A stretch of DNA of 38,934 nucleotides, from the NCBI GenBank assembly GCA_001825155.1, contig MHVH01000003.1:50941-89874 (forward strand). Direction: 5' to 3'. Shown here in pieces: positions 1 through 8,549 of this stretch. A program made the translations under genes and the position numbers. The DNA is from Candidatus Zambryskibacteria bacterium RIFCSPHIGHO2_01_FULL_46_25 (GTDB lineage Bacteria; Patescibacteriota; Minisyncoccia; Phycocordibacterales; Zambryskibacteraceae). The notes under the pieces were generated by a model. That model did not search any database. It saw only the letters and a program-made list of their open reading frames with translations, and was not told the DNA's origin. Position 1 is the stretch's first letter. The number at the start of each line of letters is the position of its first letter.

Positions 1-99
1 CTTACCGGCAACGCTACCAGAATCGAATCATTGGGTTACAATACCTGCAACTCGGAAAGTTCCCGCCGAGTGGAAAGAGCTATCCGGGCAACATACTAG
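1..99 (+). CDS. C-terminal tail of an unidentified protein (5' end outside window)
   Basis: Frame 1 is open from the first base to a TAG at 97-99 and gives about 32 residues ending in RAIRATY. It lies 14 bases before ligA on the same strand. The Asn/Ser-rich stretch followed by a basic end is not enough to name a family. A pilus- or secretion-related surface protein is possible but unproven. It is listed because the frame is open and the spacing suits a neighbouring gene. Confidence 0.45.
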   Translation, partial: LTGNATRIESLGYNTCNSESSRRVERAIRATY

Positions 100-110
100 A
101 AGCTTTATAA

Positions 111-2132
<2,022 letters not shown>

Positions 2133-2171
2133 ATAAGAAGAGGAGGAGAAAGGAGTTCTTTCGTCGTAGGT

Positions 2172-2423
2172 GTGTCCACCCCTATTATCAACGTAAGAGT
2201 CGTCGTCGGGAGAGTTATGTTCAAAAGAGGACAGAAACTTCCAGAAACAATCTGCTCGCGTTGCAATCTCTCGCAGATCGACCGTCGTAGGGTGACGGAT
2301 GTCGAGCAGAAGCACTGCAACAGTTGCGGGGCCCCACTGCCACGCCTTCTCATCACGTCGTCACCGCCTGCCAATCCGCCGAAGCTCGGTCCCGGCGCCG
2401 AAGCAATCCGCGCCGGACTCTAG
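2172..2423 (+). CDS. Small zinc-ribbon protein, unknown function
   Basis: An 83-residue ORF starting at GTG, with AGGAGG-like purine runs 20-35 bases upstream. It carries two CxxC knuckles, CSRC and CNSC, separated by 17 residues rich in Arg, Asp and Gln. This is the spacing of a small zinc ribbon. The C-terminal third is proline-rich and looks disordered. The unit has its own promoter and a strong terminator, so it is transcribed as a single small gene. An internal ATG at 2217 (MFKRGQKLP) is an alternative start. I do not recognise a named family. The transcript could also act as RNA, although the paired cysteine knuckles favour a protein. Confidence 0.5.
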   Translation: MSTPIINVRVVVGRVMFKRGQKLPETICSRCNLSQIDRRRVTDVEQKHCNSCGAPLPRLLITSSPPANPPKLGPGAEAIRAGL

Positions 2424-2476
2424 TCCGAGTCCGCCACCGGAACGGGGATCCCAGCCCCCGTTCACTTGAACCTTTC

Positions 2477-2511
2477 GCCGGCCACTCTCCCAGGTGGCCG
2501 GCTTTAATTTT
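2477..2511 (+). terminator. Rho-independent terminator
   Basis: A perfect 9-bp stem, GCCGGCCAC at 2477-2485 with GTGGCCGGC at 2494-2502, has an 8-base loop and is followed by TTTAATTTT. It ends the zinc-ribbon unit just before the gatC promoter. Confidence 0.88.
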
Positions 2512-2527
2512 GTGTTAAAATAACGGG

Positions 2528-2818
2528 ATGGATGCTCAAAAAGTGCTCAACTTAGCCAAACTCGCCCGTATAGAAATGGGTGCCGAAGAGGCGGAAAAGC
2601 TCTCCAATGAGTTTGGCGCTATTTTAAATTACGTTGGCGAAGTAAAAAAAGTCGAAGAAGGTAATAAGGTGGATAAGTTTGATAAGGAAGTTTACGCCAC
2701 AAGAAACGTTATGCGCGAAGACGGCGAACCGCATGAGTCTGGTTTATATACCGAACAGATTTTGAAACAAGCTCCGGCGAGGGAAGGGGATTATCTCAAG
2801 GTGAAGAAAATTCTCTAA
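2528..2818 (+). CDS. gatC: Asp/Glu-tRNA amidotransferase subunit C
   Basis: GatC clamps GatA to GatB in the amidotransferase that converts Glu-tRNA(Gln) and Asp-tRNA(Asn) to Gln- and Asn-tRNA. At 96 residues it has the usual length. It shows the GatC pattern: an N-terminal helix (VLNLAKLARIEM), a middle helix (FGAILNYVGEV), and the late MREDGEPHES segment. The start is set by the -10 hexamer TAAAAT at 2516-2521, which ends six bases before the ATG, suggesting a leaderless transcript. Its TAA overlaps the gatA ATG by one base, so the pair is translationally coupled. gatB is not in the window. Confidence 0.93.
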   Translation: MDAQKVLNLAKLARIEMGAEEAEKLSNEFGAILNYVGEVKKVEEGNKVDKFDKEVYATRNVMREDGEPHESGLYTEQILKQAPAREGDYLKVKKIL

Positions 2819-4224
2819 TGATTGACCTTTCCAAACTGACCATAAAGGGCGCTAGAGAATCTTTGCGGAAGAAAGAATTTACTTCGCGAGAGCTCACGCA
2901 AGCTTCACTCAGTCTTATTGAAGAGAAAGACGGCAATATTCACGCATTTCTTGAAGTCTATGATGACGTTTTGAGTCAAGCGGACGAAGCCGATAAAAAA
3001 ATATCCGCGGGTGTTGACCTTCCGCTTCTCGGCATTCCCATCGCGCTCAAAGACAACATGCTTTTTGCCGAACATAAGGCGACAGCGGGCTCAAAAATCC
3101 TAAACGGATTCACTGCCCCTTACGACGCAACCGCGGTAGAGAAGCTCAAGGCTGCCGGGGCAGTGCTCATCGGCCGCACCAACATGGATGAATTCGCCAT
3201 GGGCAGCTCAACCGAGAATTCCGCCTACGGTCCGACCAAGAATCCGCACGACCTCACGAGAGTGCCCGGCGGTACTTCCGGCGGTTCCGCTGCGGCGGTG
3301 GCGGCCAACATGGCGCTTGGCGCGCTAGGTTCAGACACGGGGGGCTCGATCCGTCAGCCAGCGGCTCTTTGCGGAATCGTGGGACTTAAGCCGACTTATG
3401 GGAGGGTTTCCAGGAGCGGACTTATAGCCTTTGCTTCGTCTCTCGATCAGATCGGCCCGTTTGCCAAAACAGTTACGGACGCAGAAATTATCTATAACAC
3501 CATTCGCGGCCTTGACCCGCTTGACTCGACGACTGTGGGAGAGGATACCTACCCTCATAAAAAGGAGTTTGAGAAGATAATCGGCGTGCCGAGAGAATTC
3601 GTCGAGAAGGAAGGCATCGGTGAAGAAACGAAAAAGAATCTGGAAGAAGCGATAGAAAAATTTGAATCACTGGGCTACAAAGTAGTCGACGTCAAACTGC
3701 CTTCCGTTCCTTACTCGCTCTCCGCTTATTACATCATTCAACCAGCAGAAGCTTCTTCCAACCTGGCGCGCTTTGACGGGGTGAAATACGGCGCGCATGT
3801 CGACGGAGAAAATTCAATTGACGATTATTTCCAGACCAGAGGTGCCGGCTTCGGACCGGAAGTGAGAAGGAGAATTATTCTTGGCACCTACGTTCTCTCA
3901 TCCGGCTACTACGATGCGTACTACGGCATGGCGGTCAAGGCAAAGGAAGCTATCACGGCGGAACTGAGGCAGACGTTTCGAAGCGTTGACCTCATTCTCA
4001 CTCCGACAACCCCTTCTCCCGCATTCAAGTTCGGTGAGAAGTCTAGCCCGCTTGAGATGTATCTCGAGGATATTTTCACCGTGCATGCCAATATCTCCGG
4101 CTGTCCGGCCATCTCTTTGCCATCCGGCTTTTCCGGCAAACTTCCTTTGGGTGTAGAATTAACGGCGGATCTGGGCAGGGAAGATAATTTATTCAAAGCG
4201 GGCAAAGAATTTTTAGGCGAATAA
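2818..4224 (+). CDS. gatA: Asp/Glu-tRNA amidotransferase subunit A
   Basis: The glutaminase subunit, an amidase-signature enzyme that frees ammonia for GatB. It has 468 residues, slightly short for the family. The Ser-cisSer-Lys triad is visible: Lys78 in ALKDN, the cis-Ser at 154 in GGTSGGS, and the nucleophile Ser177 in SDTGGSIRQPA. The C-terminal part keeps the ILTPTTPSPAF and NISGCPAISLPSG segments typical of GatA. It directly overlaps gatC and is followed after four bases by the membrane protein gene, so the three are probably co-transcribed. Confidence 0.97.
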   Translation: MIDLSKLTIKGARESLRKKEFTSRELTQASLSLIEEKDGNIHAFLEVYDDVLSQADEADKKISAGVDLPLLGIPIALKDNMLFAEHKATAGSKILNGFTAPYDATAVEKLKAAGAVLIGRTNMDEFAMGSSTENSAYGPTKNPHDLTRVPGGTSGGSAAAVAANMALGALGSDTGGSIRQPAALCGIVGLKPTYGRVSRSGLIAFASSLDQIGPFAKTVTDAEIIYNTIRGLDPLDSTTVGEDTYPHKKEFEKIIGVPREFVEKEGIGEETKKNLEEAIEKFESLGYKVVDVKLPSVPYSLSAYYIIQPAEASSNLARFDGVKYGAHVDGENSIDDYFQTRGAGFGPEVRRRIILGTYVLSSGYYDAYYGMAVKAKEAITAELRQTFRSVDLILTPTTPSPAFKFGEKSSPLEMYLEDIFTVHANISGCPAISLPSGFSGKLPLGVELTADLGREDNLFKAGKEFLGE

Positions 4225-4228
4225 CCCC

Positions 4229-4921
4229 ATGGCAGACGACAAAAAGAAGTTCGACAAGAATAAACCGGAGCCAACTCTCGGCGTGGGCTTGAAGGAAGAA
4301 GTCATTTTCCTCCTCGCCGGACTTTTCCTCTTGGCACTTATCATAAATCAGATAGTAAGTTACATCGACTCCATCGGATGGGTCAATGCCACAAATATCT
4401 GGAATTATTTTGTACAAGCTTATTTTCGGCCATTCTGGGTGTATTGGAAGGTAATATCAGTCATTCTCGCCGCCGCTTCGGTCGTGTGGCTTGTCTACAG
4501 CAAGGGAAAAATTCTGGGGGTCATCAAGGAGGAGGAGAAAATTTACGGTCCCGCCGCCGAAGAATCTTTCCTCCGTGCCGTAACCGAAGAAGCTCATGGC
4601 ATGAAGAAGAATGGCAAATGGGAAAAAGTTCTTGAGCTCTCGCGCTCCAGCCACCAGTCCGACTGGAGGCTTGCCATCATGGAGGCGGATATTATGCTTG
4701 AGGAGGCGCTTAGGAAGAAGGGGTATGTGGGCGAGTCGGTAGGTGACATTCTCAAGTCTTTTGAACCGGGCGATTTTCTCTCGCTCGACGCCGCCTGGGA
4801 AGCGCATAAGATAAGGAACAGAATCGCTCACTCCGGCGGAGACTTTGAGCTTTCCGAAAGGGAAGCGCGAAGAGTAATCACGCTTTTCGAATCTACTCTA
4901 AAAGAGTTGGAGGTAATTTAG
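4229..4921 (+). CDS. Membrane protein with HEPN-like C-terminal helix domain
   Basis: A 230-residue protein with a charged N-terminus and two membrane segments (about 23-45 and 70-92). A cytosolic helical domain follows. Near the C-terminus KIRNRIAHSG contains R-x4-H, the short motif of HEPN domains, which are often RNases or nucleotide-binding helical bundles. It starts four bases after gatA. I do not know a characterised homologue; HEPN is an assignment by motif only. A membrane-anchored HEPN-like protein next to a tRNA-modifying amidotransferase and a tRNA cluster is suggestive, but no function follows from that. Confidence 0.75.
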   Translation: MADDKKKFDKNKPEPTLGVGLKEEVIFLLAGLFLLALIINQIVSYIDSIGWVNATNIWNYFVQAYFRPFWVYWKVISVILAAASVVWLVYSKGKILGVIKEEEKIYGPAAEESFLRAVTEEAHGMKKNGKWEKVLELSRSSHQSDWRLAIMEADIMLEEALRKKGYVGESVGDILKSFEPGDFLSLDAAWEAHKIRNRIAHSGGDFELSEREARRVITLFESTLKELEVI

Positions 4922-4933
4922 TCGCGTTAAATG

Positions 4934-5004
4934 TTGCGGGGCCAGGATTTGCACCTGGGGCTGAAGGTTATGAGCCTTCCGAGATACTGCTTCTCCACCC
5001 CGCT
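4934..5004 (-). tRNA. Initiator tRNA-fMet(CAT)
   Basis: On the minus strand the acceptor is AGCGGGG paired with CCCCGCA, leaving an unpaired A1-A72. An unpaired 1:72 position is the hallmark of bacterial initiator tRNA. The anticodon loop is CTCATAA in a GAAGG/CCTTC stem, so only two of the three initiator G:C pairs are kept, as in chloroplast initiators. The D loop is only AGCAGTA and lacks the usual G18-G19 pair. The T loop reads TGCAAAT instead of TTCAAAT. CCA is not fully encoded (genome reads CA). Confidence 0.88.
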
Positions 5005-5023
5005 ATCCTTAAGACAGAGAAGA

Positions 5024-5066
5024 ATTATACTCTTTTTCTTGAGAAAAGCAATGATTCTGGTATAGT
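5024..5066. promoter_or_regulatory. Divergent overlapping tRNA promoters
   Basis: Minus strand: TTGCTT (plus 5046-5051), a 16-base spacer, and TATAAT (plus 5024-5029), firing into tRNA-fMet. Plus strand: TTGAGA at 5039-5044, a 16-base spacer, and TATAGT at 5061-5066, firing into tRNA-Met and tRNA-Asp. The two -35 regions nearly coincide, so polymerase binding at one promoter may exclude the other. Confidence 0.7.
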
Positions 5067-5080
5067 AACTTAACGCATTT

Positions 5081-5157
5081 GTCGGCGTAGCTCAGGTAGT
5101 TAGAGCGTGGGACTCATAAGCCCAAGGTCGAAGGTGCAAGTCCTTCCGCCGACACCA
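5081..5157 (+). tRNA. tRNA-Met(CAT), elongator (or tRNA-Ile2)
   Basis: Acceptor GTCGGCG/CGCCGAC, discriminator A, encoded CCA at 5155-5157. The anticodon loop is CTCATAA. Position 1 pairs with 72, so this is not the initiator. A CAT anticodon could also be the lysidine-modified Ile tRNA; the sequence alone does not settle this. The T loop is TGCAAGT, with G where Psi55 is normally made, the same oddity as in the initiator nearby. The last pair of the anticodon stem (A31-G39) looks mismatched. Confidence 0.88.
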
Positions 5158-5232
5158 TGCGGCTGTCTTATTAAAGACAGTCGCGTCGCTCGGAAGCAAT
5201 GCGCAAGCAAGCTTTCGCGCTGTTCCTCGCTT

Positions 5233-5307
5233 GCGGCCGTAGCGTAACCTGGTCAACGCGTCTCCCTGTCACGGAGAAGACTGCCGGTTCAAATCCGGTC
5301 GGCCGCG
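5233..5307 (+). tRNA. tRNA-Asp(GTC)
   Basis: Acceptor GCGGCCG/CGGCCGC with discriminator G. Anticodon stem TCTCC/GGAGA encloses loop CTGTCAC, anticodon GTC. The T arm has the normal TTCAAAT loop. It shares the plus-strand transcript of tRNA-Met. The 75-base spacer between them contains a hairpin (CTGTCTT...AAGACAG, about 5163-5180), probably a processing site. Confidence 0.93.
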
Positions 5308-5316
5308 CAAAGCACG

Positions 5317-5346
5317 AAAAACACGGATTAGGTTCCGTGTTTTTTG
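5317..5346 (+). terminator. Terminator of the Met-Asp tRNA operon
   Basis: Stem ACACGGA at 5321-5327 with TCCGTGT at 5334-5340, extended by an upstream A run pairing with the T run. Six Ts end the hairpin. Confidence 0.9.
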
Positions 5347-5383
5347 TACTTTCAGCATGAATAATAGCTGGTATACTTCTTAT

Positions 5384-5704
5384 ATGTGGCTTTGGATTTT
5401 ACCACTTTCAATCCTTATTCTTTTCGAATTAGTGGCAGATATTTTAGCCAAGAACTGGTCAATCAAGGGTGGCTGGTTTCTGGCATCATCCGCGCTCGTA
5501 GCTTATCTCTTAGCAAACACGTTCTGGCTATTTGCATTGAGGAACGGTTCGGGCCTGGGGAGGGGAGCCATCATTTTTTCTTTGGCCTCGGCTATTATAG
5601 CCATTCTCCTGGGGGTCTTCCTGTATCAGGAAAAAGTTTCTAGTCCGCAACTTGCGGGAATGTTCTTAGGTCTTGTTTCGCTTGTACTCATATTCTGGGA
5701 ATAA
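5384..5704 (+). CDS. SMR/EamA-like four-helix membrane transporter protein
   Basis: A 106-residue protein with four hydrophobic segments, a glycine-rich loop between helices 2 and 3, and a final LGLVSLVLIFW helix. Length and layout fit small multidrug resistance (EmrE-like) proteins or half of an EamA transporter. The strictly conserved EmrE Glu may correspond to Glu in the first helix (LFELVADILAK). The substrate is unknown. An upstream in-frame ATG at 5357 exists, but TATACT at 5372-5377 ends exactly six bases before the ATG at 5384, matching the leaderless spacing of other genes here. I therefore prefer 5384. Confidence 0.75.
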   Translation: MWLWILPLSILILFELVADILAKNWSIKGGWFLASSALVAYLLANTFWLFALRNGSGLGRGAIIFSLASAIIAILLGVFLYQEKVSSPQLAGMFLGLVSLVLIFWE

Positions 5705-5734
5705 TTTTCCGCCGTTTGGATATATAATATAAGC

Positions 5735-6154
5735 ATGTCTACGCAAATATATAAGAAATCAGTTTTTGTTTTATCACTAATGGGTGTTTTGTTCTCCGGC
5801 TATCTTAGTGGCACCAAGTTTTTCACCGAAACGTGCGCTTTCAACGAGTCTTGCCCCTACTTCTATGGTTATCCGGCGTGTTATTTCGGCTTCGCCCTGT
5901 TTCTCATACTCTTCCTGACTTCGCTCATGCTCATCATGGGCAAGGTCAGATTCATGAAAGCGACGAAGATTAACACGCTCTTCTCGGGCATCGGCGTTCT
6001 CTTCTCCGGCTACTTCGCCTATCCGGAAGTGCGTGGGATGTTCGACGGCACTTTCCAGAGTCGTTTCCTCGGCCTCTCGACTTGCTCCTACGGTTTCATC
6101 TTCTTTGCCCTTGTCTTCATCATCTCGGTTTGCAGTATAATTAGGAGGCGATAA
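5735..6154 (+). CDS. Four-helix membrane protein, VKOR-like in layout
   Basis: A 139-residue protein with four predicted membrane helices. The first loop, TETCAFNESCPYFYGYPAC followed by FGF, resembles the paired-cysteine loop and the G-P-x-x-x-x-G turn of vitamin K epoxide reductase family proteins, which make disulfides with a DsbA partner. However, the catalytic CxxC near the last helix is absent; only STCSYG is seen. It may be an inactive or redirected relative. A DsbA-like protein is encoded at 21917-22606. TATAAT at 5723-5728 ends six bases before the ATG, indicating a leaderless transcript. Confidence 0.65.
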   Translation: MSTQIYKKSVFVLSLMGVLFSGYLSGTKFFTETCAFNESCPYFYGYPACYFGFALFLILFLTSLMLIMGKVRFMKATKINTLFSGIGVLFSGYFAYPEVRGMFDGTFQSRFLGLSTCSYGFIFFALVFIISVCSIIRRR

Positions 6155-6174
6155 TTATAAATTAATAGCAAACA

Positions 6175-6255
6175 ATGAAAACACTCATAGTAATCATCGT
6201 ACTCGCGATTCTCGGCTGGATTCTCTGGCAGAGCGGTATGCTACCGTTTGTTTAG
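6175..6255 (+). CDS. 26-residue single-helix membrane peptide
   Basis: ATG at 6175 to TAG at 6253-6255 encodes MKTLIVIIVLAILGWILWQS followed by GMLPFV. This is one uninterrupted hydrophobic helix with a lone basic residue at the N-terminus. It lies 20 bases after the preceding membrane protein gene. Such single-helix peptides are common but often missed. There is no clear Shine-Dalgarno. It is short enough to be chance, although the sharply hydrophobic composition argues otherwise. Confidence 0.5.
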   Translation: MKTLIVIIVLAILGWILWQSGMLPFV

Positions 6256-6260
6256 AGTTT

Positions 6261-6289
6261 TAGACAAAACAAGCGAATTTCTGTACACT
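6261..6289 (+). promoter_or_regulatory. Candidate promoter of tRNA-Thr(GGT)
   Basis: TAGACA at 6261-6266, a 17-base spacer, and TACACT at 6284-6289 place the start about 15 bases before the tRNA. The -10 lies in a palindrome (TACACTT TTA AAGTGTA, 6284-6300) followed by five Ts. This could instead be a terminator for the upstream genes. Confidence 0.45.
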
Positions 6290-6310
6290 TTTAAAGTGTA
6301 TTTTTGACGT

Positions 6311-6569
6311 GCCAAGATAGCTCAGTTGGTAGAGCACATCCATGGTGGGTCGCAAACCCTGCCCACCCCGACGGTAACGTTGGGGTGAATCCCGAATAAC
6401 GGTTAAAGGCCGAAAGGTTCAGACCGTGGCCCTGAAGAATTTGAAGGGCCCGAACGACTGACAAGGGCTCCGACCCAGGTCGGAGAAGATACAGTCTAGC
6501 CCTCTTACGAAGAAGTAGAGGTGTAAGCGAAGGATGAGGTCTCGGGTTCGATCCCCGATCTTGGCTCCA
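6311..6569 (+). tRNA. tRNA-Thr(GGT) interrupted by a group I intron
   Basis: Exon 1 is 6311-6346 and exon 2 is 6530-6566, with CCA encoded at 6567-6569. Joined, the acceptor is GCCAAGA/TCTTGGC, the D arm is standard, and the anticodon stem CATCC/GGATG encloses loop ATGGTAA (anticodon GGT). The T arm CGGG-TTCGATC-CCCG is standard. The intron sits between positions 36 and 37. Removing it restores a normal tRNA, so this is an intron rather than a pseudogene. Confidence 0.9.
6347..6529 (+). other. Group I self-splicing intron in tRNA-Thr(GGT)
   Basis: A 183-base intron. Exon 1 ends in T and the intron ends in G (6529), as group I chemistry requires. P1 can be drawn: exon GGT pairs with GCC at 6361-6363, with the splice-site T opposite G, closed by GGGT/ACCC around loop CGCAA. 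P7 is seen as GACTG (6456-6460) with CAGTC (6492-6496). The S-like strand AAGATACAGTCT matches the conserved group I element. The P and Q strands are less typical. It encodes no protein. Confidence 0.87.
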
Positions 6570-6638
6570 AGAGAAGTTATCAACTGTTGACCACGGTTAA
6601 ATAGTGATTATGGTCTAGAGTTTAGGTATAATGAAGGT

Positions 6639-7094
6639 GTGCCAAATTACAAAAAACCCCGAACCCCCTGCCTCGTGTGTGGCAATGAGCCTGCTTACGC
6701 AGGGTACAAGTACTGCAGTAATAAATGTCAGCTGCAATACCAGAGAAATATTTATCTCGAGAAATGGAAATCCGGCAAGATAAGTGGTTTACAAAGCTTA
6801 GGGATTGTTTCTACAGTGATAAAGCAGTATTTAAGAAAAAAGTATGGGAATAAATGTTGTCTGTGTGCATGGTCGCAAGTTAATTTAAAAACTGGTAAAG
6901 TTCCTTTAGTTGCCGATCATATAGACGGCAACTGGCGCAATAACAAAGAGGGAAATCTTCGTTTAATTTGTCCTAACTGTGATGCGTTGCTACCTACCTT
7001 TTCTGCTTTAAATAAAGGAAGGGGTAGAGAAAATAGAGCTCCAAGCAAAAGGGCTCAAGAAGCAAGAGAATATTTGAAAAATTTGCCGAAGTAG
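6639..7094 (+). CDS. HNH endonuclease with N-terminal zinc ribbon
   Basis: A 151-residue protein. An N-terminal ribbon (CLVCGN...YCSNKC, residues 11-30) precedes a helical linker. The HNH core follows: CCLC, VADHIDGNWRNN, NLRLICPNC, with His and Asn in the expected positions and two CxxC pairs binding structural zinc. Phage-type and free-standing homing HNH nucleases look like this. It starts at GTG 6639; TATAAT at 6627-6632 ends six bases upstream. Its last ten bases overlap the 5' end of tRNA-Thr(CGT), and it lies 69 bases after the intron-bearing tRNA-Thr(GGT). That position suggests a link with intron homing, but other roles are possible. Confidence 0.87.
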   Translation: MPNYKKPRTPCLVCGNEPAYAGYKYCSNKCQLQYQRNIYLEKWKSGKISGLQSLGIVSTVIKQYLRKKYGNKCCLCAWSQVNLKTGKVPLVADHIDGNWRNNKEGNLRLICPNCDALLPTFSALNKGRGRENRAPSKRAQEAREYLKNLPK

Positions 7095-7157
7095 CTCAGT
7101 TGGTAGAGCGGCAGTATCGTAAACTGCAGGCCACCGGTTCGATCCCGGTCTTCGGCT
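7085..7157 (+). tRNA. tRNA-Thr(CGT)
   Basis: Acceptor GCCGAAG/CTTCGGC, discriminator T. Anticodon stem GCAGT/ACTGC, loop ATCGTAA, anticodon CGT, reading ACG. The T arm CCGG-TTCGATC-CCGG is normal. It has no intron and no encoded CCA. The 5' end overlaps the HNH stop codon region, and prfB starts nine bases after the 3' end. Confidence 0.93.
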
Positions 7158-7165
7158 CAGTCCAT

Positions 7166-8068
7166 ATGGCAACCAAAGAAGAAATCCAGGAAAAAATAGA
7201 AGAACTCGAAGCGGCCATGGCTGGCGCGGATTTCTGGTCGGATAAAGACCGAGCACAAGCTTCCATAAGGGAACTTCAGAATCTCAAAGACGAACTCGAG
7301 GGAGTAGGCAAGTACGACAAGGGTGGCGCCATCATGACCATCTTCTCCGGCGCTGGTGGCGACGATGCGGAGGATTTCTCGAGAATTCTGCTTGAGATGT
7401 ATCAGAAGCTTTTCGAAAAGAATAAATGGAATTATTCCGTAATTCACAAGAATGAGAATGATCATGGAGGATATCGGAACGTGACCCTCGAAGTACCCCC
7501 CCTTGATAAAGGGGGCGGAGGGGGATTAGGTCCCTATGGCATTCTCAAAAACGAGTCCGGCGTGCACCGCCTGGTGCGCATCTCTCCCTTTAACGCATCC
7601 CAGAAGCGCCACACATCTTTCTCCATGGTTGAAGTGATTCCGAAATTCGATAAGACGGAAGAAATAAAGATTCCGCCGGAAGATTTGAAAGTGGAACTCT
7701 CGAGAGCCAGCGGCCCAGGAGGTCAGAATGTTAATAAAAGAGAAACCGCCGTGCGGCTCGTCCACATTCCGACCAATCTAGCCGTTCACGTCGAGAGCGA
7801 GCGGAGCCAGGCGCAGAACAAGGAGATGGCACTCCACATGCTCGAAGCCAAGCTCTACAAGCTCCGTGAGGAAGAAAGAGTGGCGAAGGAGAAGGGTATG
7901 TATATATCAAAGACAACCCAAATAGAGTGGGGGAGCCAAATCCGTTCCTATGTCCTCCATCCGTACAAGCTCGTCAAGGACCATCGCACAGGTGTCGAAA
8001 CCGCCCAAGTGGAAAAAGTGCTAAACGGCGAATTAGATGAATTCCTTGAAGCGGAGAAGAATTTGTGA
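7166..8068 (+). CDS. prfB: Peptide chain release factor 2
   Basis: RF2 ends translation at UAA and UGA. The ATG at 7166 begins MATKEE; extending upstream would run into the tRNA. The SPF codon-recognition motif is at residues 140-142 and the catalytic GGQ at 185-187. At 300 residues it is much shorter than the usual 360 or so: domain 1 is cut to about 45 residues before the GGAIMTIFSGAGG segment. No programmed +1 frameshift site is present. Residues 111-121 (PPLDKGGGGGL) come from a palindromic DNA element inserted in frame. The gene ends in TGA, consistent with UGA being a stop. Confidence 0.95.
   Translation: MATKEEIQEKIEELEAAMAGADFWSDKDRAQASIRELQNLKDELEGVGKYDKGGAIMTIFSGAGGDDAEDFSRILLEMYQKLFEKNKWNYSVIHKNENDHGGYRNVTLEVPPLDKGGGGGLGPYGILKNESGVHRLVRISPFNASQKRHTSFSMVEVIPKFDKTEEIKIPPEDLKVELSRASGPGGQNVNKRETAVRLVHIPTNLAVHVESERSQAQNKEMALHMLEAKLYKLREEERVAKEKGMYISKTTQIEWGSQIRSYVLHPYKLVKDHRTGVETAQVEKVLNGELDEFLEAEKNL
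7496..7530. repeat. Palindromic C5/G5 element inserted in prfB
   Basis: A run of Cs, TTGATAAA, GGGGG, then GGAGGGGG. It pairs with itself and adds about 11 residues between two strands of RF2 where relatives have a short turn. It belongs to the same broad type as the elements at 8400, 9904 and 18293. Confidence 0.75.
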
Positions 8069-8080
8069 TAATCTAGCCAA

Positions 8081-8500
8081 ATGTTAAAAATCAGGTTGCA
8101 AAGAGTAGGGCGCAAGCACGAGCCGTCTTTCAGGCTTGTTTTGACCGACTCCAAGAACTCGACCAAGTCCGGTCGCTTAAGCGAGGTGCTCGGCTCCTAC
8201 GATCCTCGAAAGACGATTGAGTCTTTCAATACCGAGAGGATCAAGCACTGGCTCGCCCGAGGCGCCGGTCCGACCGCAAGCATCAATAACCTTCTCATCA
8301 AGCACGGCATCATCCGTGGCAAGAAAATCCACGTTTCCACTGTGCCTGCGGCACAACCGACAGCTGAACCCATTGCTATTGCGGAAGAGCCGGTTGAAAC
8401 TCCCCCTGCCAAGGGGGAGCAAGAGGGGGTTGAAATTCCTTCTGCCGAAACGTCTACTATTACCGAAGAAACTCCACAAGAACCCGAACCCCAGGTATAA
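8081..8500 (+). CDS. rpsP: Ribosomal protein bS16 with an acidic tail
   Basis: The first 80 or so residues are classical bS16: MLKIRLQRVGRKHEPSFRLV, then GSYDPRK, then the RIKHWLARGAGPT helix. A tail of about 50 residues rich in Pro, Glu and Thr follows, far beyond the usual 80-90 residue length. Part of the tail (PPAKGEQEGV) is encoded by a palindromic element. The start lies 12 bases after the prfB stop, and TGTGATAAT at 8064-8072 forms an extended -10 eight bases before the ATG. The order rpsP-khpA-trmD is conserved in bacteria; rimM is missing here. Confidence 0.95.
   Translation: MLKIRLQRVGRKHEPSFRLVLTDSKNSTKSGRLSEVLGSYDPRKTIESFNTERIKHWLARGAGPTASINNLLIKHGIIRGKKIHVSTVPAAQPTAEPIAIAEEPVETPPAKGEQEGVEIPSAETSTITEETPQEPEPQV
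8400..8435. repeat. Palindromic C5/G5 element in the rpsP tail
   Basis: TCCCCCTGCCAAGGGGG followed by AGCAAGAGGGGGTT. It shares the core CCCCCTGCCAAGGGGG exactly with the dnaG copy. It lies in the dispensable C-terminal extension. Confidence 0.75.
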
Positions 8501-8549
8501 TTGAAGAGTGCTTACGGAAGTTCCAGATTACCCTTAACGAATAAAAGAT

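Noticed and set aside
7100-7165. Upstream extension of prfB
   Set aside because: The extra 22 residues would be read from tRNA-Thr(CGT) sequence. The ATG at 7166 gives the normal RF2 N-terminus.
7166-8068. UGA recoded as Gly or Trp, as in some CPR groups
   Set aside because: prfB itself ends in TGA at the expected place, RF2 with an intact SPF motif is encoded, and core genes contain no in-frame TGA.
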